DNA of 14,025 nucleotides from Candidatus Gastranaerophilales bacterium (GCA_944323945.1 CALUUL010000049.1:1-14025); one strand, 5' to 3'; positions 5,424-14,025 are shown, counted from the first letter of the stretch. Numbers and translations are program-made. The notes: generated by a model from the sequence alone, not told the origin.

Positions 5424-6722
5424 ATGACAGTAACAATTGAAAAGTTAGAAAACAATGAAGTTAAGTTAAATATAGAAGTAGAACCAGCGGTTACTTCTTT
5501 TGAATATGACAAGGCTTGTAAAAAGCTTGCAAAAAGGGTTAATGTTCCAGGGTTTAGACAAGGAAAAGCTCCAAAGAATATATTAGAAAAATATGTTGGT
5601 ATTTCAGCAATTGAAAGAGAAGTTTTGGACAGTGTTCTTCCTACAATATTTGAAAATACAATTGAAGAAAATAAATTTGATTTAGTATCTGCACCTGCAA
5701 TTGAATCTTTTGAATTTGCAGATGATAAAACATTAAAAGTTGTTGCTAAGTTTGAATTAAAACCTGAAGTTAATTTAAATGAATATAAAGGAATGGCAGT
5801 AGATGTTGAAGAATATAAGACAGCGGAAGATGCTGTTGAGAAAGAGCTAGAACGTTTAGCAGATAGATTTTCAACATTGAATGATATTACAGACAGAAAA
5901 ACAAAATCAACTGACTTAGTAAATATTGATTTTGACGGTTATGTAGACGGTGAAGAAATAAAAGGCGGATCAGCTAAAAATTATGTTTTAGATTTAGGTC
6001 ATTCTAATTTTATTGCAGGTTTTGCAGAACAATTGGTTGATCATGCTGTTGGTGAAGAATTTAAGATCAATGTTACATTCCCATCCGAATACCATGATGA
6101 AAAATTAAAAGGTAAACCTGCTGAATTTAATATTAAAATAAATTCGATAAAAGAAAAAGTTCTTCATGAAATAAATGATGAATTAGCCAAGAAAGTAAAT
6201 CCAAAGTTTGAGACATTAGATGCATTAAAAGAAGATATTCAAAAATATCTTGATAATAGTGTAAAAGTTGAAAATGAAAAAAGAGTTGCAAATAAAATAT
6301 TTGATACATTGTTAGAAAATACTAATATTGATATTCAAGAAACAATGATTAACCGTGAAATTCAAGCATTAATGGGCGAATTTAAACAAAGAATCAATAT
6401 GCAAGGCGGAAATTTTGATGAAATGCTTGAAAAAGAAGGACATCAAAAGATATATGAACAAATGAAAGAAGAAGCTGTTAAGAGAATCAAAACATCATTA
6501 ATTGTTGGAAAAATTGCTCAAGAAGAAAAAGTAACAGTTACTTCTGAAGATATTCAAAAGAAAATTGGAGATTTGGCAAATATTTATCGTACAACTACAG
6601 AAAATATTGTTGCTGAAATTCAAAAGAATGTTAATTTATTGCATTCAATAAATCAACAAATTATAACAGAAAAAGTTACTCAGTTGTTGATTGAAAATGC
6701 AAAAGTAAACTATAAAAAATAA
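5424..6722 (+). CDS. tig: Trigger factor (ribosome-associated chaperone/prolyl isomerase)
   Basis: A 432-residue trigger factor of usual length. The N-terminal ribosome-binding domain carries the signature GFRQGKAPK (43-51). An FKBP-type peptidyl-prolyl isomerase domain spans about 160-245 (VNIDFDGYVDGEEI, GGSAKNYVLDLG, FIAGFAEQL). The C-terminal helical arms that cradle nascent chains fill about 250-430. It binds the ribosome exit tunnel and shields new proteins in the cytoplasm. The ATG at 5424 is preceded by AAGGTGAT (5411-5418). It is the first gene of the conserved tig-clpP-clpX order, 22 nt before clpP, so folding and degradation of new proteins are expressed together. It has a promoter and a small leader hairpin. 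Nothing in the sequence looks broken. Confidence 0.97.
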   Translation: MTVTIEKLENNEVKLNIEVEPAVTSFEYDKACKKLAKRVNVPGFRQGKAPKNILEKYVGISAIEREVLDSVLPTIFENTIEENKFDLVSAPAIESFEFADDKTLKVVAKFELKPEVNLNEYKGMAVDVEEYKTAEDAVEKELERLADRFSTLNDITDRKTKSTDLVNIDFDGYVDGEEIKGGSAKNYVLDLGHSNFIAGFAEQLVDHAVGEEFKINVTFPSEYHDEKLKGKPAEFNIKINSIKEKVLHEINDELAKKVNPKFETLDALKEDIQKYLDNSVKVENEKRVANKIFDTLLENTNIDIQETMINREIQALMGEFKQRINMQGGNFDEMLEKEGHQKIYEQMKEEAVKRIKTSLIVGKIAQEEKVTVTSEDIQKKIGDLANIYRTTTENIVAEIQKNVNLLHSINQQIITEKVTQLLIENAKVNYKK

Positions 6723-6744
6723 CATAGGTTAGAAAGGGAAGAAT

Positions 6745-7353
6745 ATGAGTTTTGTACCCGTAGTAATAGAACAATCAAGCAGAGGAGAAAGATCATTTGA
6801 TATTTTTTCAAGATTGTTGAGAGAAAGAATAATCTTTCTTGGCACTCCTATTGATGATATGGTAGCAAACTTAATAGTTGCACAGTTACTATTGTTAGAT
6901 AGTGAAAATCCGGAAAAGGATATTATGTTATACATTAATTCTCCTGGAGGTAGTGTAACAGCAGGTTTCGCAATATATGATACAATGCAACACATAAGAG
7001 CTGATGTATCAACAATTTGTTTAGGTCAAGCTGCATCAATGGGTGCATTCTTATTATCATCAGGAACACCTGGGAAGAGAATGGCTTTACCTCATTCAAG
7101 AGTACTGATACACCAACCTTTAGGTGGTGCACAAGGACAAGCTACTGATATTGAAATTCAAGCAGCTGAAATTATCAGAATTAAGAAATCATTAAATGAA
7201 ATTTTAGCAAAAAATACAGGACAATCTATCAAAAAGATTGAAAAAGATACAGACAGAGACTATATCATGACTCCTGAAGAAGCATTAGAATATGGTATGA
7301 TTGATAAAGTTGTAACTGTAAATACACAACCAAAACCAAAGCAGGAGATATAA
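6745..7353 (+). CDS. clpP: ATP-dependent Clp protease proteolytic subunit
   Basis: A 202-residue serine protease subunit. The catalytic triad is visible as S98 (GQAASMGA), H123 (LIHQP) and D172 (TDRDYIM), matching the family's spacing. The short N-terminal segment ([20 protein letters not shown]) matches the usual processed or short propeptide form. The oxyanion-hole glycines (INSPGGSV, 64-71) are present. Fourteen subunits form the barrel that cuts proteins threaded in by ClpX, the next gene. The ATG at 6745 has AAAGGGAAG about 6 nt upstream. The stop lies 3 nt before the clpX start, and the clpX Shine-Dalgarno is inside the clpP end, so translation of the two is probably coupled. The sequence is complete and typical. 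Confidence 0.98.
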   Translation: MSFVPVVIEQSSRGERSFDIFSRLLRERIIFLGTPIDDMVANLIVAQLLLLDSENPEKDIMLYINSPGGSVTAGFAIYDTMQHIRADVSTICLGQAASMGAFLLSSGTPGKRMALPHSRVLIHQPLGGAQGQATDIEIQAAEIIRIKKSLNEILAKNTGQSIKKIEKDTDRDYIMTPEEALEYGMIDKVVTVNTQPKPKQEI

Positions 7354-7356
7354 TTA

Positions 7357-8706
7357 ATGGCAGTTCATGATGACAGTCGTTTAAAATGTTCATTTTGCGG
7401 TAAAACGCAAGAACAGGTCAAGAAACTTATTGCAGGTCCTGATGTATATATCTGTGATGAGTGTGTTGAGTTGTGTAATGAAATTTTAGACGAGGAGTTT
7501 CTTGAAAATAAAGAAAAGCCTGAAGAAACAGAAACAAAAGAAGCTGATTTAAAAAAAGTGCCAAAACCTCATGAAATTAAACAGTATCTTGATGAATTCA
7601 TTATAGGTCAAGATGATGCTAAAAAAGCATTATCGGTTGCTGTATATAATCATTATAAAAGACTTGCACATAATGCTTCCGAATCAGGAGATGAGCAAAA
7701 AGTTGAAATTCAAAAGAGTAATATTTTGCTTGTAGGTCCAACAGGAAGCGGTAAAACATTATTGGCACAGACTCTTGCAAAGATGCTGGATGTACCATTT
7801 GCAATTGCAGATGCTACAACATTAACAGAAGCAGGTTATGTAGGTGATGATGTTGAAAATATTCTTTTAAGACTTTATCAAAATGCAGATTTTGATGCTC
7901 AAAAAGCCGAAAAGGGTATTATATACATAGATGAAATTGATAAAATTTCAAGAAAATCAGAAAATACAAGTATAACCAGAGATGTATCAGGTGAAGGTGT
8001 ACAGCAAGCATTATTAAAGATGATAGAAGGTACAGTTGCAAATGTTCCACCTCAAGGCGGAAGAAAACATCCTCATCAAGAGTTTATTCAAATAAATACA
8101 GCGAACATATTGTTTATTGTTGGTGGTGCATTTGTTGGACTTGATAAAATTGTTGAAAGAAGAGCAGGTGAATCTACTACAATAGGTTTTGGGGTAGATA
8201 GAGCGAAAACACAAGCAGAAAAAGAGCTTGAGGCTGCAAAGCTATTAAAGAAACTTCAACCTGAAGATTTGCTCAAGTTTGGTCTTATACCTGAATTTAT
8301 AGGAAGAATTCCTGTATATGCAGTTTTAGATCCACTAGATGAAGCGGCATTGAAAAATATTTTAACTCAACCAAAGAATGCTTTATTAAAACAATATCAA
8401 TGCTTATTAGGTATGGATGGTGTAGAGTTGAAATTTGAACCTGAAGCTATAGATTTGATTGCATCTGAAGCAATCAAACGTAAAACAGGTGCAAGGGCAC
8501 TTCGTTCAATTGTTGAAGAAATAATGATGGATATAATGTATGCAATTCCTTCTCAAGAAGACATTAAAGAATTTACAGTAACAGCAGATATGGTAAAGAA
8601 AAAAAGTGAAGGTGTTGCAGAATTAATTAAACTTCCAACGAAAAAAGAAGAGCAAGCAGATGAAGTTGTCAAACCACAATTAAAACAAAATGAAGAAATA
8701 GCATAA
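7357..8706 (+). CDS. clpX: Clp protease ATP-binding subunit ClpX (unfoldase)
   Basis: A 449-residue AAA+ unfoldase. The N-terminal zinc-binding domain has C11-x2-C14 and C33-x2-C36. A charged linker (45-67) leads to the AAA+ module. That module has Walker A GPTGSGKT (127-134), pore loop GYVG (160-163), Walker B with IDEID (191-195), the RKH loop (236-238) and the ClpP-docking tripeptide IGF (276-278). The sensor-2 region TGARALRS follows. ClpX recognises tagged proteins, unfolds them with ATP and feeds them to ClpP, which it should bind through the IGF loop. AGGAG at 7343-7347, within clpP, precedes the ATG by about 9 nt. The last roughly 25 residues are a charged, variable tail. The operon ends with the terminator at 8708-8748. 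Confidence 0.98.
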   Translation: MAVHDDSRLKCSFCGKTQEQVKKLIAGPDVYICDECVELCNEILDEEFLENKEKPEETETKEADLKKVPKPHEIKQYLDEFIIGQDDAKKALSVAVYNHYKRLAHNASESGDEQKVEIQKSNILLVGPTGSGKTLLAQTLAKMLDVPFAIADATTLTEAGYVGDDVENILLRLYQNADFDAQKAEKGIIYIDEIDKISRKSENTSITRDVSGEGVQQALLKMIEGTVANVPPQGGRKHPHQEFIQINTANILFIVGGAFVGLDKIVERRAGESTTIGFGVDRAKTQAEKELEAAKLLKKLQPEDLLKFGLIPEFIGRIPVYAVLDPLDEAALKNILTQPKNALLKQYQCLLGMDGVELKFEPEAIDLIASEAIKRKTGARALRSIVEEIMMDIMYAIPSQEDIKEFTVTADMVKKKSEGVAELIKLPTKKEEQADEVVKPQLKQNEEIA

Positions 8707-8707
8707 T

Positions 8708-8748
8708 AAATAATAAAAATCCCTTTTTAAAAGGGGTTTTTATTATTT
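8708..8748. terminator. Bidirectional rho-independent terminator after clpX
   Basis: AAATAATAAAAATCCC (8708-8723) pairs with GGGGTTTTTATTATTT (8733-8748), with one G-T pair. TTTT/AAAA lies inside, so the G-C core sits in a long stem. A-tract and T-tract flanks let it work in either direction. It begins 1 nt after the clpX stop and isolates lepA from the operon. Confidence 0.9.
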
Positions 8749-8784
8749 ATTAAAAAGTTTTAAATATTGGCAAAAGAGTTTTTC

Positions 8785-8790
8785 TATAAT
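8785..8790 (+). promoter_or_regulatory. -10 box just before lepA, implying a very short leader
   Basis: A perfect TATAAT at 8785-8790 ends 11 nt before the lepA ATG (8802). Transcription would begin near 8796-8797, leaving only about 5-6 nt of leader. TTGGCA at 8767-8772 is 12 nt away, too close to be its -35, and no other -35 is convincing. Confidence 0.5.
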
Positions 8791-8801
8791 AAACTAATTG
8801 T

Positions 8802-10604
8802 ATGAAATATATTGATAACGTAAGAAATTTTTGTATCATCGCTCATATTGATCATGGTAAGTCGACATTAGCTGATAGGTTACTTGAAAAAACAGGTACT
8901 ATAGCTGAGCGTGACATGCAGGATCAATTGCTTGATACTATGGATATTGAACGTGAACGCGGTATTACAATTAAGTTGAATGCAGCAAGGATGAATTATA
9001 AAGCAAAAAACGGGAAAGATTACGTCCTTAATTTGATTGATACGCCAGGGCATGTTGATTTTTCATATGAAGTTTCACGTTCTTTAGCAGCTTGTGAAGG
9101 GGCTTTGTTAATTGTTGATGCGACTCAAGGAGTTGAAGCACAGACTTTATCAAATGTATATCTTGCTATTGAGCAAAATCTTGAGATTATTCCTGTTATC
9201 AATAAAATAGATTTACCATCAGCTGATGTTGAAAGAGTAAAAGAAGAAATAGAAGAAGTTCTTGGAATTGATGCATCTATGGCAATACCTGTGAGTGCAA
9301 AAGAAGGTATTGGAATTGAAGATGTTTTAGAAGCGATTGTTGAATTTGTGCCACCGCCTGAGGATACTTCTGATAAGCCTTTAAGAGCATTAGTATTTGA
9401 TAGTGCATATGACCAGTATCTTGGAACATTATGTTTTTTTAAGGTTATCGATGGAAACATTAAACTTGGTGATAAAATAAAATTTATGGCATCCGGTAAG
9501 GAATATGAAGTTACAGAACTTGGTTATTTGAATCCGCATAGAGTTCCAGTAAAAGAATTAAAAACCGGTGATGTTGGATATATGGGTTGTTCTATAAAGG
9601 AAATTACAAGGTTTGTAGGAGATACAATAACTCATGTTGAAAATGGTGCAAAAGAACCGTTGGCAGGGTATAAAGAAGCACTTCCGATGGTATTTTCAGG
9701 ATTATATCCTGTTGATAACGATCAATATCAAGATTTAAAAGAAGCTTTAGAAAAGTTAAAATTAAATGATTCAAGTATTACCTTTGAACCTGAGACATCA
9801 TCAGCATTAGGGTTTGGTTTCAGATGTGGTTTTTTAGGTATGCTTCATATGGAAATTGCCCAAGAAAGATTAGAAAGAGAATACAATCTTACTCTTGTTA
9901 CAACGGCACCAAGTGTTATTTATAGAGTCCATAAAACAAATGGCGAGGTTGTTGAGATTGATAATCCTGCAAATTTACCTGATGCTCAATATCGTGATTA
10001 TATAGAAGAGCCTTATGTAAAGACTACAATTATTACGCCAAATGATTATGTTGGTTTATTGATGGAACTGGCTCAATCCAAACGCGGTATTTTCCAGAAT
10101 ATGACTTATCTTGATAAAGTTAGAGTTTCACTTAACTATGAAATTCCTTTAAGTGAAATTATTACAGATTTTTATGATCAATTAAAATCACGTTCAAAAG
10201 GATATGCAAGTTTAGATTATGAATTTAGTGATTATAAACGCTCTGACCTAGTTAAATTGGATATTCTTTTGGCTGGTGAAATTGTTGATGCATTAAGTGC
10301 AATAGTACATAAAGACAATGCATTTTATGTTGGTCAGAAATTAACATCAAAATTGAAAGATATTATTCCAAGGCAAATGTTTGAAGTTGCAATTCAAGCA
10401 GCAATTGGTGGAAGAATTATCGCAAGAACAAATATAAAAGCATTAAGAAAGAGTGTATTAGATAAATGTTATGGCGGTGACATTTCACGTAAAAGAAAAT
10501 TACTCGAGAAACAAAAACGAGGTAAAAAACGAATGAAGGCTGTAGGTAGGGTAGAAGTTCCTCAAGAGGCGTTTATGGCAGTTTTAAGTTTAGATGATAA
10601 CTAA
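8802..10604 (+). CDS. lepA: Translation elongation factor 4 (LepA), ribosome back-translocation GTPase
   Basis: A 600-residue LepA of normal length. GTPase motifs are AHIDHGKST (14-22), RERGITIK (51-58), DTPGH (80-84), NKID (134-137) and SAK (165-167). EF-G-like domains follow, then the LepA-specific C-terminal domain with its basic stretch ([17 protein letters not shown], near 560-580). It binds ribosomes and is thought to act on stalled or mistranslocated ones. The start is forced: the N-terminus [10 protein letters not shown] fits the family, and an in-frame TAA lies at 8790-8792, so no longer protein is possible. No Shine-Dalgarno precedes it. The stop (10602-10604) overlaps the glgC ribosome binding site, so glgC and the thioredoxin gene follow in one transcript. 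Confidence 0.97.
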   Translation: MKYIDNVRNFCIIAHIDHGKSTLADRLLEKTGTIAERDMQDQLLDTMDIERERGITIKLNAARMNYKAKNGKDYVLNLIDTPGHVDFSYEVSRSLAACEGALLIVDATQGVEAQTLSNVYLAIEQNLEIIPVINKIDLPSADVERVKEEIEEVLGIDASMAIPVSAKEGIGIEDVLEAIVEFVPPPEDTSDKPLRALVFDSAYDQYLGTLCFFKVIDGNIKLGDKIKFMASGKEYEVTELGYLNPHRVPVKELKTGDVGYMGCSIKEITRFVGDTITHVENGAKEPLAGYKEALPMVFSGLYPVDNDQYQDLKEALEKLKLNDSSITFEPETSSALGFGFRCGFLGMLHMEIAQERLEREYNLTLVTTAPSVIYRVHKTNGEVVEIDNPANLPDAQYRDYIEEPYVKTTIITPNDYVGLLMELAQSKRGIFQNMTYLDKVRVSLNYEIPLSEIITDFYDQLKSRSKGYASLDYEFSDYKRSDLVKLDILLAGEIVDALSAIVHKDNAFYVGQKLTSKLKDIIPRQMFEVAIQAAIGGRIIARTNIKALRKSVLDKCYGGDISRKRKLLEKQKRGKKRMKAVGRVEVPQEAFMAVLSLDDN

Positions 10605-10609
10605 AGGAG
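10603..10609 (+). promoter_or_regulatory. Shine-Dalgarno for the TTG start of glgC
   Basis: AAAGGAG at 10603-10609 overlaps the last two bases of the lepA stop and lies 7 nt before the TTG at 10617. It settles the unusual start codon of glgC, and it favours translational coupling to lepA. Confidence 0.85.
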
Positions 10610-10616
10610 AAACATC

Positions 10617-11852
10617 TTGGCATTAGATACATCACTTGTAATGATTCTTGCAGGCGGAGAAGGAAAAAGGCTTTTTCCTTTGACAAGGGATAGAGCTAAA
10701 CCTGCTGTTCCTTTTGGAGGTAGGTATAGAATTATTGATTTTGTAATTAATAATTTCATTAATTCAGGTTTTTATAAATTAAAAATTCTAACTCAATATA
10801 AATCAGATTCTTTAAATCAACACATAGCAAGAAGCTGGCCTGTTTCTCCAATTTTAGGACAATATATAGATTTGGTTCCTGCACAAATGAGGATAGATGG
10901 ACACTGGTATAAAGGTACAGCAGATGCTGTTTATCAGAACTTGACACATATATATGATGAAAAACCAAAACACGTTTGTGTATTTGGCGGTGACCATATA
11001 TATAGAATGGATGTTTCTCAAATGATGAGATTTCATAAACAAAAAGAAGCTGTACTTACAATATCAGCTATTCCGATTCCAATATCAGAAGCAAGTGAAT
11101 TTGGAATAATCGAAGTTGATGAGAATTGGAAATTAACAGGTTTCCAAGAAAAGCCAAAAGATAAACCGAAGTGTATACCAAATAGACCTGATATGTGTTT
11201 AGCTTCTATGGGTAATTATATATTTGAAACGGAAGAACTGGTTAAGGAAGTTCAAGAAGATGCAAATAATCCCGAATCAAGTCATGATTTTGGTAAAAAT
11301 ATTATCCCGAAAATGCTTAAAGATGGTCAGAATATATATGTATATGATTTTTCACAGAATGAATATACAGGTATGACTGAATCTGAAAGAGGGTACTGGA
11401 GAGATGTCGGAAGCATAGACAGTTATTGGCAAGCAAATATGGATTTATTAAATTATCAACCTGAGTTAAATCTATATTGTACGGATTGGCCTTTAAGAAC
11501 ATATAATTATAACTTCCCGCCGGCGAAATTTATTTGGGAAGAAGGAGATAGAGTAGGTATGGCTACAAACTCTATGGTATCTGAAGGTTGTATCATCTCA
11601 GGTGGGAGTATTTCAAGATGTGTATTGTCTCCACAGGTAAGAATAAATAGTTTTTCTAATGTGACAGATTCAATCTTAATGGAAAATGTTAATGTCGGAA
11701 GATATTCTGAAATAAGAAAGGCTATAATAGATAAAAATGTTGAAATTCCGCCATATACAAAGATTGGTATAAATCAGGAAGAAGATAAAGCAAGAGGATT
11801 TTTAGTTTCACCCGGTGGGGTTACCGTTGTTCCGAAAGGTGCTAAATTATGA
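10617..11852 (+). CDS. glgC: Glucose-1-phosphate adenylyltransferase (ADP-glucose pyrophosphorylase)
   Basis: A 411-residue enzyme that makes ADP-glucose and pyrophosphate from glucose-1-phosphate and ATP, the committed step of bacterial glycogen synthesis. It shows [12 protein letters not shown] (12-23), [17 protein letters not shown] (26-42), Y98 in WYKGTADA, the catalytic aspartate D126 in GGDHIYRMD, and K179 in GFQEKP for glucose-1-phosphate. A left-handed beta-helix domain fills the C-terminus (about 300-405). The position that holds the fructose-bisphosphate-contact lysine (K39) in the E. coli enzyme appears to be D25 here, by hand alignment, so its activator may differ. Start is TTG with AAAGGAG 7 nt upstream. 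The stop overlaps the thioredoxin start (ATGA at 11849-11852). No other glg gene is in the window, so the operon context is unusual. Confidence 0.96.
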   Translation: MALDTSLVMILAGGEGKRLFPLTRDRAKPAVPFGGRYRIIDFVINNFINSGFYKLKILTQYKSDSLNQHIARSWPVSPILGQYIDLVPAQMRIDGHWYKGTADAVYQNLTHIYDEKPKHVCVFGGDHIYRMDVSQMMRFHKQKEAVLTISAIPIPISEASEFGIIEVDENWKLTGFQEKPKDKPKCIPNRPDMCLASMGNYIFETEELVKEVQEDANNPESSHDFGKNIIPKMLKDGQNIYVYDFSQNEYTGMTESERGYWRDVGSIDSYWQANMDLLNYQPELNLYCTDWPLRTYNYNFPPAKFIWEEGDRVGMATNSMVSEGCIISGGSISRCVLSPQVRINSFSNVTDSILMENVNVGRYSEIRKAIIDKNVEIPPYTKIGINQEEDKARGFLVSPGGVTVVPKGAKL

Positions 11853-12328
11853 AGAAAAAATTTTTTATAGGTTTGTTTATAGTTGTTGCAGTATGTTTTG
11901 CAGCATATACTTATATTGTGTTTAATAGCAGTTTGCCTGTATATAAACCTCAGCAGAATTTACAGGCACCCATAGAAATTCCATCTAAGGCTATAATTTC
12001 TTTTAAGGAAGCAGAAGCAATTGATAAACCAATGGTTATTATGTTTTATGTTGATTGGTGCGGATATTGCAGAAAATATATGCCTGTTTTTGGAGAATTT
12101 GCTGATAAATATAAAAATAAGTATTCTTTTGTTGCAGTAAATTGTGATAATCCAGATAATACTGAATTAGTTGAGAAGTTCCATATTATGGGTTTTCCAA
12201 GTTTATTTATATCAGATAAAAAAATAGAGCATCGTTTTAGTCTAAATATGGCTTCAACAGCAGAAAAAACAATTATGAAAGAAGAATTGGATAATTATTT
12301 GAAAGTTCGAGAAAAGTTTTTTAAATAA
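11849..12328 (+). CDS. Membrane-anchored thioredoxin-like protein (CGYC)
   Basis: A 159-residue protein. An N-terminal hydrophobic segment (about 5-25) anchors it, with the rest outside the cytoplasm. The thioredoxin fold follows. Its active site W70-C71-G-Y-C74 is preceded by the strand VIMFYVD (63-69), and the cis-proline is P117 in GFPSLFI. The CGYC pair suggests a dithiol reductase or oxidase of envelope proteins, close to Thioredoxin_7/DsbD-gamma-type domains. It lacks the DsbA insertion helices. The likely partner is unknown. Its ATG overlaps the glgC stop by 4 nt (ATGA), so it depends on glgC translation. The marR promoter begins 2 nt after its stop, and no terminator lies between, so read-through into marR is possible. 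Confidence 0.88.
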   Translation: MKKKFFIGLFIVVAVCFAAYTYIVFNSSLPVYKPQQNLQAPIEIPSKAIISFKEAEAIDKPMVIMFYVDWCGYCRKYMPVFGEFADKYKNKYSFVAVNCDNPDNTELVEKFHIMGFPSLFISDKKIEHRFSLNMASTAEKTIMKEELDNYLKVREKFFK

Positions 12329-12330
12329 TG

Positions 12331-12359
12331 TTGACATAAAGAAAAATTTGCTTGATAAT
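12331..12359 (+). promoter_or_regulatory. Near-consensus promoter of the marR-efflux operon
   Basis: A perfect -35 TTGACA (12331-12336) is spaced 17 nt from GATAAT (12354-12359), one mismatch from TATAAT. The start near 12366 lies inside the operator-like repeat, which is a typical place for repression. This is the best-matching promoter in the window. Confidence 0.8.
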
Positions 12360-12391
12360 AGTCCATAATGGGACAGTATGATATTGGACTA
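12359..12391. promoter_or_regulatory. Inverted-repeat operator, probably for the MarR repressor
   Basis: TAGTCCA (12359-12365) and TGGACTA (12385-12391) are perfect complements. A third, variant half-site, TGGGACA (12369-12375), sits between them in the same orientation as the right arm, forming GTCC-6nt-GGAC with the left arm. The repeat begins on the last base of the -10 box and covers the predicted start site. MarR proteins commonly bind such inverted repeats to shut off their own operon. Assignment to this protein is by position only. Confidence 0.6.
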
Positions 12392-12395
12392 ATAT

Positions 12396-12400
12396 AAGGG
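12396..12400 (+). promoter_or_regulatory. Ribosome binding site for the TTG start of marR
   Basis: AAGGG at 12396-12400 lies 8 nt before TTG at 12409. No ATG or GTG gives a better start with such spacing. It directly follows the operator's right arm. Confidence 0.6.
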
Positions 12401-12408
12401 TTTTACAC

Positions 12409-12846
12409 TTGAATAAGCTGAATGTACAAGAATGTTCAAAATTGTTGTGGGAGATGCACATTAGTGTATCCGGATTTTATAATGAATATGCAAAATCGGT
12501 AGGTTTAACGCTTCAATCTTTGAAAGTGCTTTCAATATTGCATAGAGAAAGAAGTTGTACACAAAAGGACATTACACAGTTGTCTTATTTACCGAAACAA
12601 ACTGTTAATACAATAATAAAGGGATTTAATGAACAGGGAATAGTAACTAATCCGGTTGAATCAAATTCTGACAAAAGAAATAAAAATATTTCTTTGACAA
12701 AAGAAGGTTTAGAATATGCAGAAAAAATAATTTCTAAAGCAAGAAATGCTGAATACAGAGCACTTGAAAAACTTGGTGAAGAAAGAAGAACAGCTATGGT
12801 AGAAGCTATAGTTTTTTATAGAAATAATTTAAGTTTAGAAGAATGA
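12409..12846 (+). CDS. MarR-family transcriptional regulator
   Basis: A 145-residue protein of typical MarR length, starting at TTG. Helices 1-30 and 98-145 would form the dimer interface. The winged helix-turn-helix spans about 35-97. Its recognition helix is LPKQTVNTIIKGFNEQG (61-77), and the wing carries the family DxR signature, SDKRNKN (87-93). Members repress efflux or stress genes and let go when they bind small molecules such as phenolics, antibiotics or oxidants; the ligand here is unknown. It lies between a probable own operator upstream and an RND-type adaptor gene 24 nt downstream, which makes it the likely local repressor of a drug or metabolite efflux system. Confidence 0.92.
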   Translation: MNKLNVQECSKLLWEMHISVSGFYNEYAKSVGLTLQSLKVLSILHRERSCTQKDITQLSYLPKQTVNTIIKGFNEQGIVTNPVESNSDKRNKNISLTKEGLEYAEKIISKARNAEYRALEKLGEERRTAMVEAIVFYRNNLSLEE

Positions 12847-12870
12847 AAAATAGAAAATAGAGGATATAAA

Positions 12871-14025
12871 ATGGGATACTTAAAAAATAAAAATCACAGG
12901 TTAGTATTATTTTTAATAGTATTTATACTCGGTTCAATCGGTTATAGGCAAATTTCAAGTTGGTATACAGGCTATTTACAGGAGAAAGAAGCAAGAATAC
13001 CCAAAGAAGTGCAGATAATGAATCCTGTGAAAATGGAAGTATATTCTAAATCAGAATCGGCAGGAAGAGTAGAAGCAAAATATTCTGTAGATATTGTTGC
13101 AAGAATTAACGGCTGGTTGGAAAAGAGTTATTTCAAAGAAGGTGATAAAGTAAAGAAAGGGCAATTATTATTTTTAATAGAACCTGACCAATATCAAAAT
13201 CTTGTAAATACAGCTGCAGCTAATGTAAGGCAGGCTCAAGCAACATTAATTAATGCTGAAAAAGAATTAAAGAGGGCTAAGGAGCTTGTCAAAAATGATT
13301 ATGTAAGTAAATCATATTATGATCAAGCATTAGCAACAAGAGATACAAGTAAAGCAGCTTTAGATGCTGCAAAAGTTCAATTAGCAGATGCTAAATTAAA
13401 CTTAAGTTATACAAAAATATTATCACCTGTAGATGGTAAAATCGGTAAAATTATTATTACTGAAGGGAACCTTGTTAATACACAAACAGGTCCTATAGCA
13501 AGGGTTGTAAGTAATAGTCCTATATATGTTTTGTTTAACTTGAAAAGTAGTGAATTCTTAAAATTTAAAAAACAAGGTTCATCAAAAGACTTTAGTAATA
13601 TGGAAGTAAGACTGCAATTGGCTGATGGAACAATGTATGATGAAATTGGCAAAATAGAATATGTTGGAAATGAAGTTGATCAAACAACCGGAACTATTGA
13701 TTTAAGAGCAACATTCCAAAACGGAAATGAACTTTTAGTTCCTGGTGATTTTGTAAGTGTTGTTATAAAGTCTATAGAACCGAGAGAAGCTCTTACAGTA
13801 CCTCAATCAGCCGCACTAAATGATGCACAAGGTTATTATGTATGGACTGTTGGTGCAGATAATAAAGCGGTTAGAAAAAATATTCAGGTTTCTCAAGAAA
13901 TCAATAAAAATTGGATAGTTGAAGAAGGACTTGCAATAACTGATAATGTTGTTGCAAAAGGTGTTCAAAGTATTCGTATGCCTGGTCAGGTTGTTAAACC
14001 TACACCTCTTGAATTATCTGAAAAT
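12871..14025 (+). CDS. RND/HlyD-type efflux periplasmic adaptor subunit (3' end outside window)
   Basis: 385 codons are open from ATG 12871 to the window edge with no stop. AGAGGA at 12859-12864 precedes the ATG. Residues about 11-25 form an N-terminal membrane segment, and no lipobox cysteine is present, so it is anchored by the helix, not by lipid. The split biotinyl-lipoyl domain halves are at about 70-105 (GDKVKKGQLLFLI) and 178-215 (SPVDGKIGK at 185-193). An alanine-rich coiled-coil hairpin fills 108-178. A beta-barrel domain follows (about 216-310), and then the membrane-proximal domain. It should link an inner-membrane RND pump to an outer-membrane channel, which fits a diderm cell. 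The pump gene is expected just beyond the edge. It shares a transcript with marR. Confidence 0.93.
   Translation, partial: MGYLKNKNHRLVLFLIVFILGSIGYRQISSWYTGYLQEKEARIPKEVQIMNPVKMEVYSKSESAGRVEAKYSVDIVARINGWLEKSYFKEGDKVKKGQLLFLIEPDQYQNLVNTAAANVRQAQATLINAEKELKRAKELVKNDYVSKSYYDQALATRDTSKAALDAAKVQLADAKLNLSYTKILSPVDGKIGKIIITEGNLVNTQTGPIARVVSNSPIYVLFNLKSSEFLKFKKQGSSKDFSNMEVRLQLADGTMYDEIGKIEYVGNEVDQTTGTIDLRATFQNGNELLVPGDFVSVVIKSIEPREALTVPQSAALNDAQGYYVWTVGADNKAVRKNIQVSQEINKNWIVEEGLAITDNVVAKGVQSIRMPGQVVKPTPLELSEN

Noticed and set aside
8767..8772. TTGGCA as the lepA -35 box
   Set aside because: The spacer to TATAAT is 12 nt, too short for sigma70-type promoters.
9125..9460. Minus-strand open frame of 111 codons inside lepA
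   Set aside because: It is fully antisense to lepA, whose GTPase motifs are intact in this stretch; composition is serine/threonine-rich as expected for a shadow frame.
1..14025. CRISPR arrays, tRNA or rRNA genes, insertion sequences, attachment sites or phage genes
   Set aside because: No regularly spaced repeats, cloverleaf-like T-arm sequences, transposase or integrase motifs were seen on either strand by eye; a tRNA or repeat search program was not available.

Overview
The window is low-GC DNA (by eye about one third G+C, not computed) with a dense set of mostly housekeeping bacterial genes read in the standard code. Several features point to a diderm (two-membrane) bacterium: an RND-type periplasmic adaptor, a secreted POTRA-domain protein, and small exported proteins. 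Together with the low GC, the phosphodiester glycosidase and the LE-type repeat protein, this fits a gut non-photosynthetic cyanobacterial relative (Gastranaerophilales/Vampirovibrionia). That placement is inference, and a low-GC Firmicute relative or another diderm is not excluded. I see no rRNA, tRNA, CRISPR array, transposase or integrase.

Layout. Bases 1-955 (+) hold the end of an unrecognised gene and, 1 nt later, a Crp/Fnr-family regulator. Bases 967-2761 (-) hold obg and a C_GCAxxG_C_C-type cysteine-rich protein. A divergent promoter region (2762-2876) leads to a membrane-anchored phosphodiester glycosidase (NAGPA domain, 2877-4121, +). This gene meets end to end, with no base between, a secreted repeat protein (4122-4613, -). 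Upstream of the latter on the same strand is a secreted protein carrying a lone POTRA domain (4743-5231, -).

From a second divergent promoter region (5232-5423) runs the classic protein quality-control operon tig-clpP-clpX (5424-8706, +), closed by a clear bidirectional terminator. It supplies the ribosome-bound chaperone, the ClpP protease chamber and the ClpX unfoldase. Next comes lepA (EF4), which has no ribosome binding site and a -10 box only 11 nt before its ATG. It is tightly joined to glgC (TTG start; glycogen precursor synthesis) and to a membrane-anchored thioredoxin that overlaps glgC by 4 nt. Two bases after that gene, a near-consensus promoter with an operator-like inverted repeat drives a MarR-family repressor. 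The MarR gene is followed by an RND/HlyD-type periplasmic adaptor that runs off the right edge, so this is the start of a self-regulated efflux operon.

No clearly new multi-gene system is visible. The points most worth a second look are the orphan POTRA protein with its repeat-protein neighbour, the apparently near-leaderless lepA mRNA, the triple half-site at the MarR promoter, and the lepA-glgC-thioredoxin coupling.
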